This document shows positions 34,877-46,437 of a stretch of 64,000 nt of DNA, in pieces; position 1 is the stretch's first letter, and every line of letters begins with the position of its first letter. Source of the stretch: Dipteronia dyeriana (lineage: Eukaryota; Streptophyta; Magnoliopsida; Sapindales; Sapindaceae); the NCBI GenBank assembly GCA_032871835.1, contig CM065300.1, positions 6,777,768 through 6,841,767 on the forward strand, read 5' to 3'. A model generated the notes under the pieces. The model was not told the DNA's origin. It did no database searches and worked only from the letters and a program-made list of their open reading frames with translations. Both the position numbers and the translations under genes were made by a program.

Positions 34877-35740
34877 GTTATTCCTCAACACTTTTAAGAT
34901 GAAATCGACAAACTGAACGGAACCGATGTTATTCTGATTGGTGAAAAAGTGATGACATCGACAGACATAAATAAATATCAAGGCTGATTTTCCATTCCAA
35001 GAGGAAAAGTAAGAACTCACACTTTTCTGAGGGAGGAGGACAATCCTGAAAAAGGAATTTGATATGTATTTTTTCGATTATAGAAAATACATAAAGAGAA
35101 TTTAGAATAGTATGTATATTTCTAATCCTGAAAATTTATATAGAAGCATTTAGGAGAAATGCAAGAGATAGAGAGGTAAATTTTGTTTCATATTCGATAT
35201 TCTTTATTCAATTCTCCAAGATTATATATATAGTCTGATACAAACTAATAACACAACAACTGACGAAACAAGTAATGCCTAATAAAAAGGATAATATTGC
35301 CAAATAAAAAAGAGCCACTAAGCTGGATATCAGTCCACTAACAACTCCACTGACAATATTATTTAACCAACAAACAAGTTAACTTATATGACTAACAAAC
35401 ATAATCTGGTCTTGTATGACCAATTCCTCCGCTGCACGTGCAAGGACCAAGTGTGCATGAGACCATGAGACCCCTACACATAATATACAAGTATCAAAAT
35501 TAAATGTTCGCTGATCCAACCATGTCTCCAAGTAATAACAGACTTGGATTTCAAAAGGTGGAATATGAACGAGACCTTCTCTTATACATCGATTAAAAAA
35601 TGGAACTCAGTTGCCTGCAATGAAAAGAATGGACTTCAAACGGGTTTTGGTGCAACTTTGGAGCTTTCGGGATGGTTCAAATTATATATTACTAATATAT
35701 AATTTGCTTCAAGTAGTACATGAATTACTAATATCTAGAT
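34877..35740 (+). pseudogene. B3-domain pseudogene A, C-terminal half, split by a solo LTR
   Basis: It corresponds to B3a/B3b residues from about 167 (VIPQHF) to the C-terminus. The first 166 codons are missing; upstream flank resembling the B3 5' region appears near 34300-34430. The reading frame is broken: TAA in the QHFQ segment, TGA after HQG, an indel near VQLWSF and a 437-base LTR inserted after the EEGI codons. The 3' flank continues to about 35803, is interrupted from 35804 to about 39017, then resumes to 39685. Confidence 0.9.
35060..35496. mobile_element. Solo LTR inside B3 pseudogene A
   Basis: A 437-base sequence begins TGATATGT and ends AGTATCA. It is flanked by GAATT (35055-35059) and AAATT (35497-35501), a 5-base duplication with one mismatch. 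The empty site is seen intact in both B3 genes (GGAATTAAATGTTCG), so its boundaries are firm. There is no internal region or second LTR, so it is a recombined solo LTR. Confidence 0.85.
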
Positions 35741-35803
35741 TTGTTTTCTGCAATTTTGATGTATCTGAGTATATTTATCTCAATGAAATTTTACTATTGC
35801 TAT

Positions 35804-36220
35804 CAGGGGTGACTCAAGGGATTCGAGACCTTAAGCAAAAATTTAAAATGAGGCTTAGAAGGTATAATGTGAAAATAAATAAATTAATAGTTAAAATACT
35901 TTATTTTAAATTTATTCTTATTTATAAAAAGAAAAAATGGTGATTAGGTTTTTGTATTTTTTTTGTATGTTCTTGATATTTTGATTCATATTTATTAACT
36001 AAACATATAAATTAGAGCAGGTATACGACACGATACGACACGATACGATACGACACGACCTGATAAATATTGTTACTTCGTGTTAAAACATGACCCACTT
36101 CATTTACCGGTGTTTAAATAGTATTTAAATTTTTTTATTTATAAAATTGTTTTGAAGCCTTAATTTTAGCTCGGCGCCTTAGGCAACAGCCTAAGTTGCA
36201 TAATGCACCAGCCGCCCCTA
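35804..36220 (+). mobile_element. Non-autonomous hAT MITE with perfect 8-base duplication
   Basis: The ends CAGGGGTGACTC and (inverted) TAGGGGCGGCTGG are bordered by ATTGCTAT at 35796-35803 and 36221-36228. The empty site is visible after B3b (ACTATTGTTATTAAATGG). Right-end text reads GCACCAGCCGCCCCTA. Inside, near 36025-36060, a short run of ACGAC(A/-) units resembles unstable simple sequence. Confidence 0.88.
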
Positions 36221-36228
36221 ATTGCTAT

Positions 36229-36664
36229 TAAATGGATTGTGTTTCCTTTAGGTATATGCCTTTTATACAAGAAGTCACGATATCTAGACTCTTTATAAAC
36301 CGTATATACATTCTAAATTAGTATGTTTTTATAAATCCAATAATAATGACTAATTATTTGTTAGCACATCCATCAATAATTAATAATTAGTTTCAATTTT
36401 AATATTTTGTATTTTTTTTCTTCATATTAATGGTTTGATATTAACATATATCATAACAACTCTTTTCATTTTAATAAACCCATTCTCTTTTAAATATATT
36501 TTCAATTTTTTTTAAGGAAATATAAATTGATTGCTAAGTATGAAAAATGAATCAAAATTATGAAATAAATTTGGTTGTGAAAAAGTGAAGTTTTAAATTA
36601 TTTTTTTATTAGAAGAACAAAAACATTATATATATATATAGACTTTTAAACTTATTATATTTTT
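36229..36664. other. Gene-free A/T-rich stretch
   Basis: No features were recognised besides a short (TA)n run near 36629-36640. It is part of about 2.8 kb that interrupts the B3 pseudogene A 3' flank. Confidence 0.4.
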
Positions 36665-36672
36665 TTTATTTT

Positions 36673-37217
36673 TAGGGATGACAAAATAACCCGTGAGGAC
36701 CCACACTTATGGGGTGGGGATAAGTTTCAATTTGGTGGGAATGAGATGGGGATGGGGACGAATAGTAAAACCAGCAATGGGTATGAGGCGGGGATGGGTT
36801 TTATAATCCCCGTCCCGTTCCGTTCTGCCATACCCCGTTTAAAATATAATACTTATTTTTTATTATTTAGTTCAATGTTTATGTTTTAAAATGATTGATT
36901 TTTTTTTTAGTTTTGAGATTTATGTTTATGATTTCTAATTTATTTTTTAGGATTACTTTGTATATTATATCATATTCATTAGTTTACATATTTATTATTT
37001 TAATAAATATTATCTTTTGACAAGATTTTAATAAACAATTAAGATTTTAATAAATAATTTTGTTAAATGGGTTAAATTGGGTGGGGATGGAGAAAACGTA
37101 CCCCGCCCCGCCCCACTCAATCTATCGTGGGGTTTTATGAGGGGATGAGTTTTCAAAAAAAAAATTGGGGGGCGGGAAGAGTCACCCCGTCCCGAACCCA
37201 CCCCATTGCCATCCCTA
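36673..37217. mobile_element. Non-autonomous hAT element (TAGGGATGACAA ends)
   Basis: The left end TAGGGATGACAAA and right end ATTGCCATCCCTA are inverted with one mismatch over 12 bases. The flanks TTTATTTT (36665-36672) and TTTATTTC (37218-37225) form an 8-base duplication with one mismatch. GC-rich subterminal blocks (GGGGATGGGGACG, CGTACCCCGCCCCGCCCC) are typical of this hAT family. It is related by its ends to 3985-4415 but has a different interior. Confidence 0.87.
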
Positions 37218-37863
37218 TTTATTTCTTTTAAACACACTTTAGAATTTTTATTTATTTATCAATATTACAAGTTCTTTCTTGTAAATAAAAATGAATATTC
37301 TTCAATTTCATCAAATACTTATATATATTTTTTGAAATATCACTTAACACCTATCTACTTTCACATCAATCAAGACATAATACAAATTTTATATCCCTAC
37401 AACTCTCTCAAATAGAAAGTAGTTCTCCAATAAAAATAATAATCTTAAATTGGATTTTCAATAAAAAATAGAGTTTGATTTTGAACAAAAAAAAACAAGA
37501 AGAGAAAAGTAAGGAAGAGAAAGGACAGTAGAAGAATTAAAGGTAACAACAAAATTGGAAATAATAATAAAGTAGATTAAATAGCATAATAATAATTATA
37601 AGTGGTGTGTACTTATAAAAATATAAAACATTATAATTAAAGAAAATATATTTTTGGTATTAACTATTAAGTGGGGTTTATTTATAAATTATAGATTTTT
37701 TTAAAATTTTAATGAGTGATATTACGAAAGGGGTGTAGACATAGTTTTTGAATGGTGTCATCAGACGGTTTTTTTTTTTTTTTTTTTAATGTTTTCAGAA
37801 ATTTCAACTTCTTTTTTTATATATATACACACACGGATCCTTCTATCAACCGTGAATCTTGGT

Positions 37864-37865
<2 letters not shown>

Positions 37866-37892
<27 letters not shown>
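37866..37892 (+). repeat. (TA)n microsatellite
   Basis: A pure TA run lies within a non-coding A/T-rich stretch (37226-38190) where nothing else is recognised. AAT/AAAT repeats follow at about 37931-37965. Confidence 0.8.
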
Positions 37893-37894
<2 letters not shown>

Positions 37895-38194
37895 ACGTAA
37901 AACCTATGTAAATAGATTAGTTTTAAATTAAAATAATAATAATAATAAATAAATAAATAAATTTCCAATTTTATAAAAAGTAGAAAATATATTCGATTCC
38001 ATTACATCATGATTCATAAACTAGTGTAACTTATATATATGTGTGTGTTTGTGTGTGTTTGTTTTTTTTATTTTTTATTTTTTTCACTAAAGCAAATTCA
38101 GATATGCTGAAATTAAATTCTTCTTATTGTTTTGATCATTTATCCAAACAATTTCAAGTACGATATTATAAATTACAATAATGATACACATCCC

Positions 38195-38498
38195 ATCATT
38201 TTCATCCCAACATATATGGTATTTGAATGTCAAACGATGAGTAGATACAAGTTGCAGATGAGATAAAATATCATTAATGTATATCCACTCACAATTTGAC
38301 ATCTCACATACCACAAGTGTTAGGATGAAAAAATGTGATTTTAGGTTGGATATTTATCATTATTCTATAAATAATAAATATTTATCATTAATGTATATCC
38401 ACTCACAAATTGACATCTCACATACCACAAGTGTTAGGATGAAAAAGTGTGATTTTAGGTTGGATATTTATCATTATTCTATAAATAATAAATATTTT
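38195..38498. repeat. 114-base tandem duplication plus an inverted partial copy
   Basis: Units 38271-38384 and 38385-38498 are almost identical (CACTCACAA..TTGACATCTC, CATACCACAAGTGTTAGGAT). As 114 is a multiple of three, an open frame here repeats 38 residues. The reverse complement of 38195-38255 (CTCATC-TTTGACATT, ACCATATATGTTGGGATG) matches the first half of the unit, so the array can fold into a hairpin. A MITE origin is possible. Confidence 0.8.
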
Positions 38499-39017
38499 AA
38501 CTTCTTTTTTTCATTTTATTATATTTGTTATTTTCTTATTAGTATGATTTCTTTAATTAATTATTCTTTACAAAATATATATGATTTTTCTACATTTATT
38601 ATATTAGTTTTTTATTTAAATTAATTGGATTATTTTTATCTGATTTTCGGATGAAAAAGCCATCGACAATTGATGGATTTTTTAAAAGAATTAAACTTCA
38701 AAAGCCGGTTCATCTTCTTCAATATTTGATATTAATATTTCAGTTTCTGAAAATCAATCAAAGGTATTTCTAATAAATACGTGATCTAGGATTACTTTAA
38801 TCAATATGAGATTATCACATCAATGAATATAATGAAATTCGTCGAGCTTATATTAACACCAATCTATTCCAACCCATTATTGCCATTTTGACCATTATAT
38901 TTGTCTAACTTTAATTTGAATATATATATTTTTTTATCTCAACCCCTCTAAACCTAAAATTCTAACTTCACCTACAATTCTAACTTCACCTTGGTGCCAT
39001 TATCGCCACTCTACAAG

Positions 39018-39685
39018 TTAAATATTTATTTGTTCATTAGTCCAATCCATGCATGGGCTGTCAATAATCAACATTAACTTACTAACTGTGTCAAGAATCG
39101 GATCTAATAAAACAATATTAGAACACAATGCTTCAATAAATTAAGGATTACAATCTGCTGATGAAATGGAACAAAAAAGTGCCTCATTTTATTTTTTATT
39201 TTACTATAAGAAAATTTAAGTTGTAACTTGTAAGGATTATTTATCCGCTGCTCTGTGTTTCCAAGTTCGAAATTTTGGTAACTTGGGCCGTTAATTGTAG
39301 ATCGACAAGTAATTGGGCTTTAAATAGCCTAAATAAATTCAAGCCTAACATCATTCGTCTATGTGAAAATAGAAAGAAAAATATTATAGACTCTGAAGTT
39401 TCCGATACTGTCCTTCATTCGCGAGATTTGTTTGTTTGGGAGGGTAATTTTGTATTTTTATCTGTTTTTTTTTTCTTTTAATGTAATTTTATCGATTTTC
39501 TATTTGATTTTGTAAATTCAGCCATGTTAGCTCATGATTTCAATAATGTTATGTTGTTCAAATTTAATGTCCAAAATTTGAAATCCAAATAATGTGGCAT
39601 CCATAAAATCTAATCATTTCAATTATGTAATTGTAATACAAATAAATCAATCATCCACACTATTTGAACACTAAATTTACATAAT
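39018..39685 (+). repeat. B3 3' flank of pseudogene A, resumed
   Basis: It matches 55505-55790 and the reverse complement of about 25740-26420 in order (TTATTTGTTCATTAGTCCAA, then TTACTAACTGTGTCAAGAAT, then a GTAACTTGGGCC-type end and further). This shows the pseudogene A copy once extended at least 650 bases beyond its stop and matched the B3a side, not the B3b side, past the inverted-repeat breakpoint. Confidence 0.85.
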
Positions 39686-40103
39686 GTATCGTTGAAAATC
39701 AAGAGAATTACTGAGGTCCCTAATTCTGCAAAACAAAATATTGATTTCCCTATCACAAGTTCTTCTAATGAAAAATCAATATTAGATCATCAATTTGAAG
39801 CAACAACTACACTTTAAGCACAACACAACCACACATGCAAGAAGAAGGAAGAAAATCATATCTATCCCTTGAATGAGTTCTAAAAGTTGTAAAACTATTC
39901 GGCTAGTAAGTTAAAGTTGCAAATAATCAGTAGCGTATAAGTTCTGGCCTGATAACGTTGCACAACATAACCAAATTACAGAACACATCTAAACCCACCT
40001 CTCAAACTTATTGAGGAAGAAAGCCAAAGGCAGGAAACTATACAATTGGGACACCTCGGTTCGACGGCCATTCAATAGTTAAGGTCTTAAGGATATGACT
40101 TAC

Positions 40104-40836
40104 CACATCTTTGGCTTGAAGTTTCTCAGCCCATGCATTCATAACACAAGGATCATTAACGGCCACACAGATTACAGAGTCAATCCCTTTAGGCTTTAGC
40201 CTTGAATTTGTCAATGTTATTCTTGTAACTAGGCACATGTTGATGCTGTTGTGAACAAACTCCAGTGTGTGCACCCTGGATCACAATAAAAGCTTTGTCA
40301 AGCAACACCAAAAGCTTTAAGATTGTTATGATTTTATATTTACATAACTAAAACATCTCAAATTTTCAGGCACCAGTTCTCGCAAAGCAAAAGGAAAAGA
40401 TTTCTCTTCTTTCTTATAGCTTCGGACCAAACCCTTAACTATAACATTGAAAGACTGCATCATTATAGAAATTCAGTCTCCAACATGAACGAAAACAACT
40501 CATTCTACAGAAAGCTTCAATTTTTAAAATACATGCAATTGATAGCAAATGGGGTTTTGTCATTTCCACAAATTAGAATATTAAAACAGACGACTGCGCC
40601 ACACTAGAGGCTGAGGATAGTATAAACGAAAGAGTTTATACTAGAGAACGCTGTTTATAAAACATAACTCACTATTTATCGAAAGTATTCAATAAAATTC
40701 AGTGTAAACCCAAAGAAGGTCATCAAACAATAAATTAATGTAACAAAGACAATAATTTAGGACTAATAATTTATATTAAAGTGTTGAAGAACGGAGAGAA
40801 ACTTACGGGGAGACCAAAAATTACCCCCTTCTTGTC
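40104..40836 (-). pseudogene. Peroxiredoxin IIF (mitochondrial type-II Prx) pseudogene, two exons
   Basis: The minus strand holds exon A (40836-40807: DKKGVIFGLP) and exon B (40275-40104), each with AG acceptor and GT donor. Exon B encodes the peroxidatic-cysteine region TGVCSQQ followed by HVPSYKNNIDKFKAK and GIDSVICVAVNDP..MNAWAEKLQAKDV, characteristic of type-II peroxiredoxin F. A 7-base insertion after FKAKA (creating a stop) and an extra QH codon pair break it. Neither N-terminal nor C-terminal exons were found. Upstream sequence at 40880-40949 is a piece of NAXD 5' leader, so the fragment has been rejoined to foreign DNA. Confidence 0.8.
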
Positions 40837-40949
40837 CTGGAATACATAACACAAAAAACCAATGAATTGAGATAGAAAGTTTATCAAAACTTACTACTGA
40901 TTCAGCAAGTATTACTCTTTATCAAAACTCAACCTGAAAATAAAGAATT

Positions 40950-41899
40950 TGTTGGAAATTTTGTGATAATCTCTCATGTTGAGAGCAAAAATTGAGTATG
41001 ATAAATTCCATAGAAATGGAAGATTAAAGTGGATTCGAATTCTCTTCCGTGAGAACTTCGAAATGGTATACTCAAATTCACAAAATGGTTAATGGGTGAA
41101 TGAGAAATTGAGTCTCAAAATGGATCCATTGTGTAGGGATTAAAATGAATCTCACATTGCTTAGGGAAATCATTTATAAGTAGTTTATAAGTGAATGTAT
41201 GATATGAGCTTTCAACATGTGTGTGGCATAGAGGCTCTCTCTCGCGCGCGCAGGGTGGGGTTGCAAATCATGGACCCTGAACCTTCGAATGCACGACTCG
41301 TGTGTGGACACGAATGCCGCTCCGAATGGACCGTTAGAGTCCATTTGACCTTTTGCCACTACCCTAAGTTGACGTTTTTGATTGTGATGAATAAGGAATG
41401 CTTTAATTGTTTGGATTCTAATTTCTTACTTGATCACTAAGAATACAGAATCGGGTTTTAATAAGAAATAAATCTCTTTGGAGAATATTATCTAATTAAA
41501 TTATTTCCTTATTAAATCAAAAACGAATTTTCCAAATATAATCCCGAATTAATCACAAAACCCTAGTGTTTCGGTTTGGGTATTTAATATCTCTAATATT
41601 CTGTTCAACACACATTGAGCAGCTGAATTCTTTTCTTCAACACACATTGAGCAGCCGAATTCGTTTATTCTCTCTGTTTTCTTGGTAAGTTCAAAACTCG
41701 ATTTGAGTTCGCTGGTAGTGGATAGTGCTTAGGCTACCACTGTTGAACCGTTGTATCCTGGGAGACAATCGCCTAATACACATACGGTGTTGTCCGGCGA
41801 AATTGTCTGAAACACGGGCCTCGGATCAAACTCTTTTTCTAACGTTACTTTATGTTTTCATTGATACCAGTCAGGTTTGATTGCAAAATACGTTTTACA
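40950..41899 (+). repeat. 5' LTR of the copia element
   Basis: It runs TGTTGGAAATTTTG to ACGTTTTACA, 950 bases. It differs from the 3' LTR by scattered substitutions and small indels. No canonical initiator-Met primer-binding site (TGGTATCAGAGC) follows; the next bases are ATCTTAAGACG. Confidence 0.95.
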
Positions 41900-42296
41900 A
41901 TCTTAAGACGATTTTGTTTTTTTTTTTCTGTTTTTTTTTTCAAACAACGTTTGCTTATTCAAACTTTCTGATATCAGATTTCTGGTTCAGATCGTAACAG
42001 ACTTGAAAAATAAATCAGCTCGTAAAACTGTGGAAATCGGGTTTCTCTGGAACACTGATTCAATTTGGAAATCGGGTTCTTTGGAACACTGATTTCAATT
42101 TTATATAACCTGTGGAAATTTGGTCTATTATTAGACACTGATTTCAAATTCAATTGCGACTGAATTGTGTTATCGGGTCTGCAATATCAGACACTGATTC
42201 TGATTTCCATCGTGAAATCTGATTTGATATCAACTGATATCTGTGCTATTATTTATGGTGATACTATAACGATTTTGTTTTTGTTTCAGATATTAT
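41900..42296 (+). repeat. Untranslated leader with imperfect tandem repeats
   Basis: Degenerate repeats of about 30-55 bases carry TGGAAATCGGGTTTCTCTGG-, GGAACACTGATT- and CAGACACTGATT-like cores four to five times between 41965 and 42205. They may be part of the packaging or dimerisation leader, or simple slippage products. Confidence 0.6.
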
Positions 42297-43237
42297 GGCA
42301 AACAAAACGAATGTCAACTCCAGTGTTCCACTAGAGACTCCAGTGTTCCACTAGAGACTCCAGAAGTGAATCCAAGTATGGGATTAGATACTTCAGTTGT
42401 GAACTCTGTGCTTGTGGGCCAGGTACCAGTAGTAGAACCTACTGTGGCTACAATGACTCCGGCCATCAACTCCTTCGTGAGAAACATGCCTAATCCGGTG
42501 ATGAGCCAGTATATGAGTCAAAGGAATGTTCCCATGGCAGATCTCTACATGAATTCGGTACCTTTACCGATGAATCATATGGAGAAACCTGATAAGTTCA
42601 GTGGACCGAATTTTAAACGATGGCAGCAAAAGATGCTGTTTTATCTGACCACACTGAACCTTGGCATATTCTTGACTGAAGATGCTCCTAAACCTAATAA
42701 TGGTGAAGAGCGAGATGTTCAGGTATGGAATGCTATTGATGCCTGGAATCACTCAGATTTTTGATGCCGTAATTACATACTGAATGGGCTGTCAGATTCT
42801 CTATATAGCTTTTATTCTTCAAAGAAAACAACCAAGGAACTGTGGGAATCATTAGACCGCAAATACAAAACTGAGGACGCTGGTTCCAAGAAGTTTATTG
42901 TCGGCCGGTTTTTTTATTACAAGATGGGGGATTCCAAGACAGTTATGAGTCAAGTCCAAGAGCTACAGGTGATTCTGCATGAGATACATGCCGAAGGGAT
43001 GACCCTCAGTGAAACTTTCCAAGTGGCTGCAATCATTGAGAAGCTTCCTCCTTCATGGAACTATCTCAAACACAAGCGAAAAGAGATGAAGATCGAGGAT
43101 CTAATTCTCAAGCTTCGTATTCAGAAGATCACATGAAGTATGACAAGAAAGATGTCAATGCGCCTGAAGCGAAGATCAATGTGGTTGAGCATGGGCAAAG
43201 TTCTAAACCAAAGAACAAGCCTGAGAAATGATCCAAA
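42297..43237 (+). pseudogene. copia gag (disrupted)
   Basis: It starts ATGGCAAACAAAACG at 42297. A 20-base unit (CTCCAGTGTTCCACTAGAGA) is duplicated in tandem at 42315-42354, shifting the frame after about 14 residues. The frame resumes at 42366 with the Retrotran_gag-type core (KFSGPNFKRWQQKMLFYL) and has a TGA at 42762-42764, then continues ([19 protein letters not shown] and [20 protein letters not shown]) to another break at 43135. Confidence 0.85.
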
Positions 43238-43744
43238 TTGGGTCCTAAGGGAGGAGTATCTAAGAAGCCAAAATTCCAAGGGAAATGCTTCAACTGTGAC
43301 AAGCTGGGTCACAAATCTTCTGAGTGCAGGTTGTCAAAGAAGAAGAAGAAGAACCACGAGGTAAACGTGGTTACTGGGATCTCAAGAGATGTATCCGAGA
43401 TCAATCTCTCTGCAGTTGTGACAAAAGAAAACCTTGTTGGGTCAAACCCAAGGGAGTGGTGGTTGGATACTGGGGCCACTCGTCATATATGCTCTGACAA
43501 GGAGATGTTTAATATATTTGAAGAAATGAAGAATGAAGAAAAGTTGTATATGGGCAACTCAGCCACATCTGACGTGAAGGGACGTGGTCAAGTCATTCTC
43601 AAGATGACCTCTGGTATAACCCTGAGCTTGAACAATGTGCTGTATGTGCCTGATATACGCAAGAACTTGGTTTCCGGTTTGTTGCTCAATCAGCATGGGT
43701 TCAAGATGGTGATTGAATCAGACAAAGTGGTTTTAACCAAGTAG
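43238..43744 (+). pseudogene. copia CCHC zinc finger and aspartic protease (disrupted polyprotein)
   Basis: [14 protein letters not shown] matches the CX2CX4HX4C nucleic-acid-binding knuckle. The following [12 protein letters not shown] holds the DTG catalytic triad of the retroviral-type protease, and [15 protein letters not shown] is the usual second half. The stretch itself is open, but TGA precedes it and TAG ends it at 43742-43744. Confidence 0.9.
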
Positions 43745-45036
43745 GGAACTTATGTGGGTAGGGGATATGTAACTGAAGGGTTGTTTAAGCTTAATGTATC
43801 TGTTGTCAAAAGAACAATCAATAAAGATAATTCTTCAGTTTATTTGCTTGAGTCTTCCAATTTATGGCATGGTAGACTAGGACACGTTAATTATGATACT
43901 CTGCGTAGATTAATTAACTTAAATCATATTCCCGCATTCAATATTGATCCTAAACATAAGTGTGAAGTTTGCGTTGAAGCAAAACTAACAAGGTCATCAT
44001 TTCAAACTATTGAAAGGAAATTTGAACCTCTTGATTTAATTCACACATATATATGTGATTTAAAATTTGTTCAAACAAGAGGTGGCAACACATATTTCAT
44101 CACATTTATAGATGATAGCATCAAATACTGCTATGTATATTTGTTGAAAAACAAGTATGAAGCTATAGAGAAGTTTAGTCTCTATAAAATTGAAGTTGAT
44201 AATCAACTCAACAAGAAAATCAAGGTACTGAGAAGTGACCGAGGTGGTGAATATGTAGCACCGTTTGGTGAATTATGTGCTCAACACGGAATCATACATC
44301 AAACTACTGCACCATATCCACCTCAGCAAAACGGTATTGCAGAACGTAAAAATCGTACCTTGAAAGAGATGATGAATGCAATGCTGATAAGTTCTGGACT
44401 CCTCAGAACATGTGGGGTGTCGCTATATTGTCTAGCAATTACCTTTTAAACAAGGTATCCTGAAAGAAAGAAGACAAGGCACCATATGAACTATGGAAAG
44501 GAAGAAAGCCTTCCTATAAATTCTTACGAATGTGGGGGTGTCTTGCCAAAGTAGCAGTACCTATACCTAAGAAGGTGAAAATAAGTCCTAAAACTGTTGA
44601 CTGCATTTTCATTGGATATGCACAAAACAGTAGTGCTCATCGATTCTTGGTCTATAAATCTGGCATATCAGATATACACAAAAACACGATAATGGAATCT
44701 AGAAATGCAATATTCTTTGAACATGTTTTTCCATATAAATCCAATGATGAAGCAAGTTCGTCAAAACGAACACATGATGATAGTTGTGAGGACCAAGAAC
44801 AAGGAAATGAAGTAGAGGATGAACCTAGACGTAGCAAAAGAGCAATGACGGAAACGTCTTTTGGTCAAGATTTTATGACCTATTTGCTAGAAGGTGAACC
44901 TCGAACCTTCAAAGAAACGGTAAGCTCTTCTGAAGGACTCTTGTGGAAAGAGGCAATCAAGAGCGAAATTGATTCCATCCTTCAAAATCATACTTGGGAA
45001 TTAATGGATCTTCCTCCGGGATGTAAACCGCTATGA
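43745..45036 (+). pseudogene. copia integrase (disrupted)
   Basis: The GAG-pre-integrase HHCC finger is seen as LWHGRLGHVNYDTL then CEVCVEAK. The core follows with DLIHTYICDLK, FIDDSIKYCYVYL and HGIIHQTTAPYPPQQNGIAE, giving D, D and E. A frameshift occurs between 44380 and 44530 (after GLLRTCGV..), then the C-terminal part (FRMWGCLAKVAVP-type, IFIGYAQNSSAHRF) continues to a TGA at 45034-45036. Confidence 0.9.
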
Positions 45037-46059
45037 TCCAAATGGATTTTCAAAAGAAAGATGAAAGCAGATGGAACAATTGATAAGTATAAGGTCAGAC
45101 TTGTAATTAAAGGTTACAATCAACGAGAAGGCCTAGACTACTTTGATACATATTCTCCAGTGACGAGAATAACCTCCATTAGAATGATACTTGCAATCGC
45201 AGCTTTGCGAAATCTTGAAATACATCAAATGGATGTGAAAACGGCTTTCTTAAATGGAGATTTAGATGAAGAAATTTACATGGAACAACCTGAGGGTTTT
45301 TCCGCTCCAGGACAAGGAAAGAAAGTCTGTAAATTGGTGAAGTCTTTATATGGTTTAAAGCAAGCACCAAAACAATGGCATGAGAAATTTGACAATGCTA
45401 TGATGTCAAACGGATTTAAGATCAACGAATGTGACAAATGTATTTATGTCAAGGACACGGAAAATGGCTATGTCATTGTGTGCCTTTACGTTGATGACAT
45501 GCTCATTGTTGGTAGTGATGATAAAATGGTCAAATCTACCAAAGATATGTTGAAATCAAGATTTGATATGAAAGATATGGGACCGACTGATGTAATATTG
45601 GGAATGAAAATCTCAAGGACATCTAACGGACTCATACTAAGTCAAACACACTATATTGACATGATTCTTGAGAAATTCAACAAAAATGATTCTGAAATTT
45701 CTAGAACACCAGTAGATACAAATCTACATCTATCCAAGAATAAGGGTGAGAGCATCTCTCAACTAGAATATTCTCGAGTGATAGAAAGTCTGATGTACTT
45801 AACCAGTTGTACAAGACCAGACATAGCGAATGCAGTCAGTAAATTAAACAGATATATGAGTAATCCAGGAACTGATCACTGGAAAGGAACAGTAAGAGTA
45901 CTGAAGTACTTACGATTCACTTTTAATTATGGACTGCATTATACCAGATATCTAGTTGTCCTAGAAGGATACACTGGTGCTAATTGGATATCTGATATGA
46001 ATGATTCAAAATCCACTAGTGGGTATGTGTTCACACTAGGTGGTGCAGCGGTATCTTAG
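45037..46059 (+). pseudogene. copia reverse transcriptase (disrupted polyprotein)
   Basis: Motifs in order: KARLV-like [58 protein letters not shown], and [11 protein letters not shown] with the YVDD catalytic centre near 45490-45501. This domain is uninterrupted for 332 codons, then ends in TAG at 46057-46059 within the hinge to RNase H. Confidence 0.93.
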
Positions 46060-46437
46060 AAATCTTCCAAACAAACATGTATAGCCAGATCCACCATGGA
46101 ATCTGAGTTTATAGCATTAGATAAATGTGGAGAGGAGGCTGAATGGCTACACCAATTCTTAGAAGATATTCCAAGATGGCCAAAGCCTGTGCCGGCGATT
46201 TGCATTCACCGTGATAGTCAATCAGCAATAGGAAGAGCACAAAGCAATATGTATAATGGGAAGTCTAGACATATACGTCGAAGACATAATACCATTAGAC
46301 AGCTAATCTCAACTGGGGTTATCACTATTGACTATGTAAGGTCAAAAGATAACATTGCGGATCCGCTAACTAAAGAGTTAAATAGGGAACTAGTTGAGAC
46401 ATCATCGAGAGGAATGATACTAAAGCCCATTAGATAA
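46060..46437 (+). pseudogene. copia RNase H (disrupted polyprotein)
   Basis: It continues in the same frame after the TAG: CIARSTMESEFIALDKCGEE, HRDSQSAIGRAQSNMYNGKS, SRHIRRRHNTIRQLI and VRSKDNIADPLTKEL, the ADPLTK signature of copia RNase H. Normal termination is at 46435-46437, about 590 bases before the 3' LTR. Confidence 0.92.
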
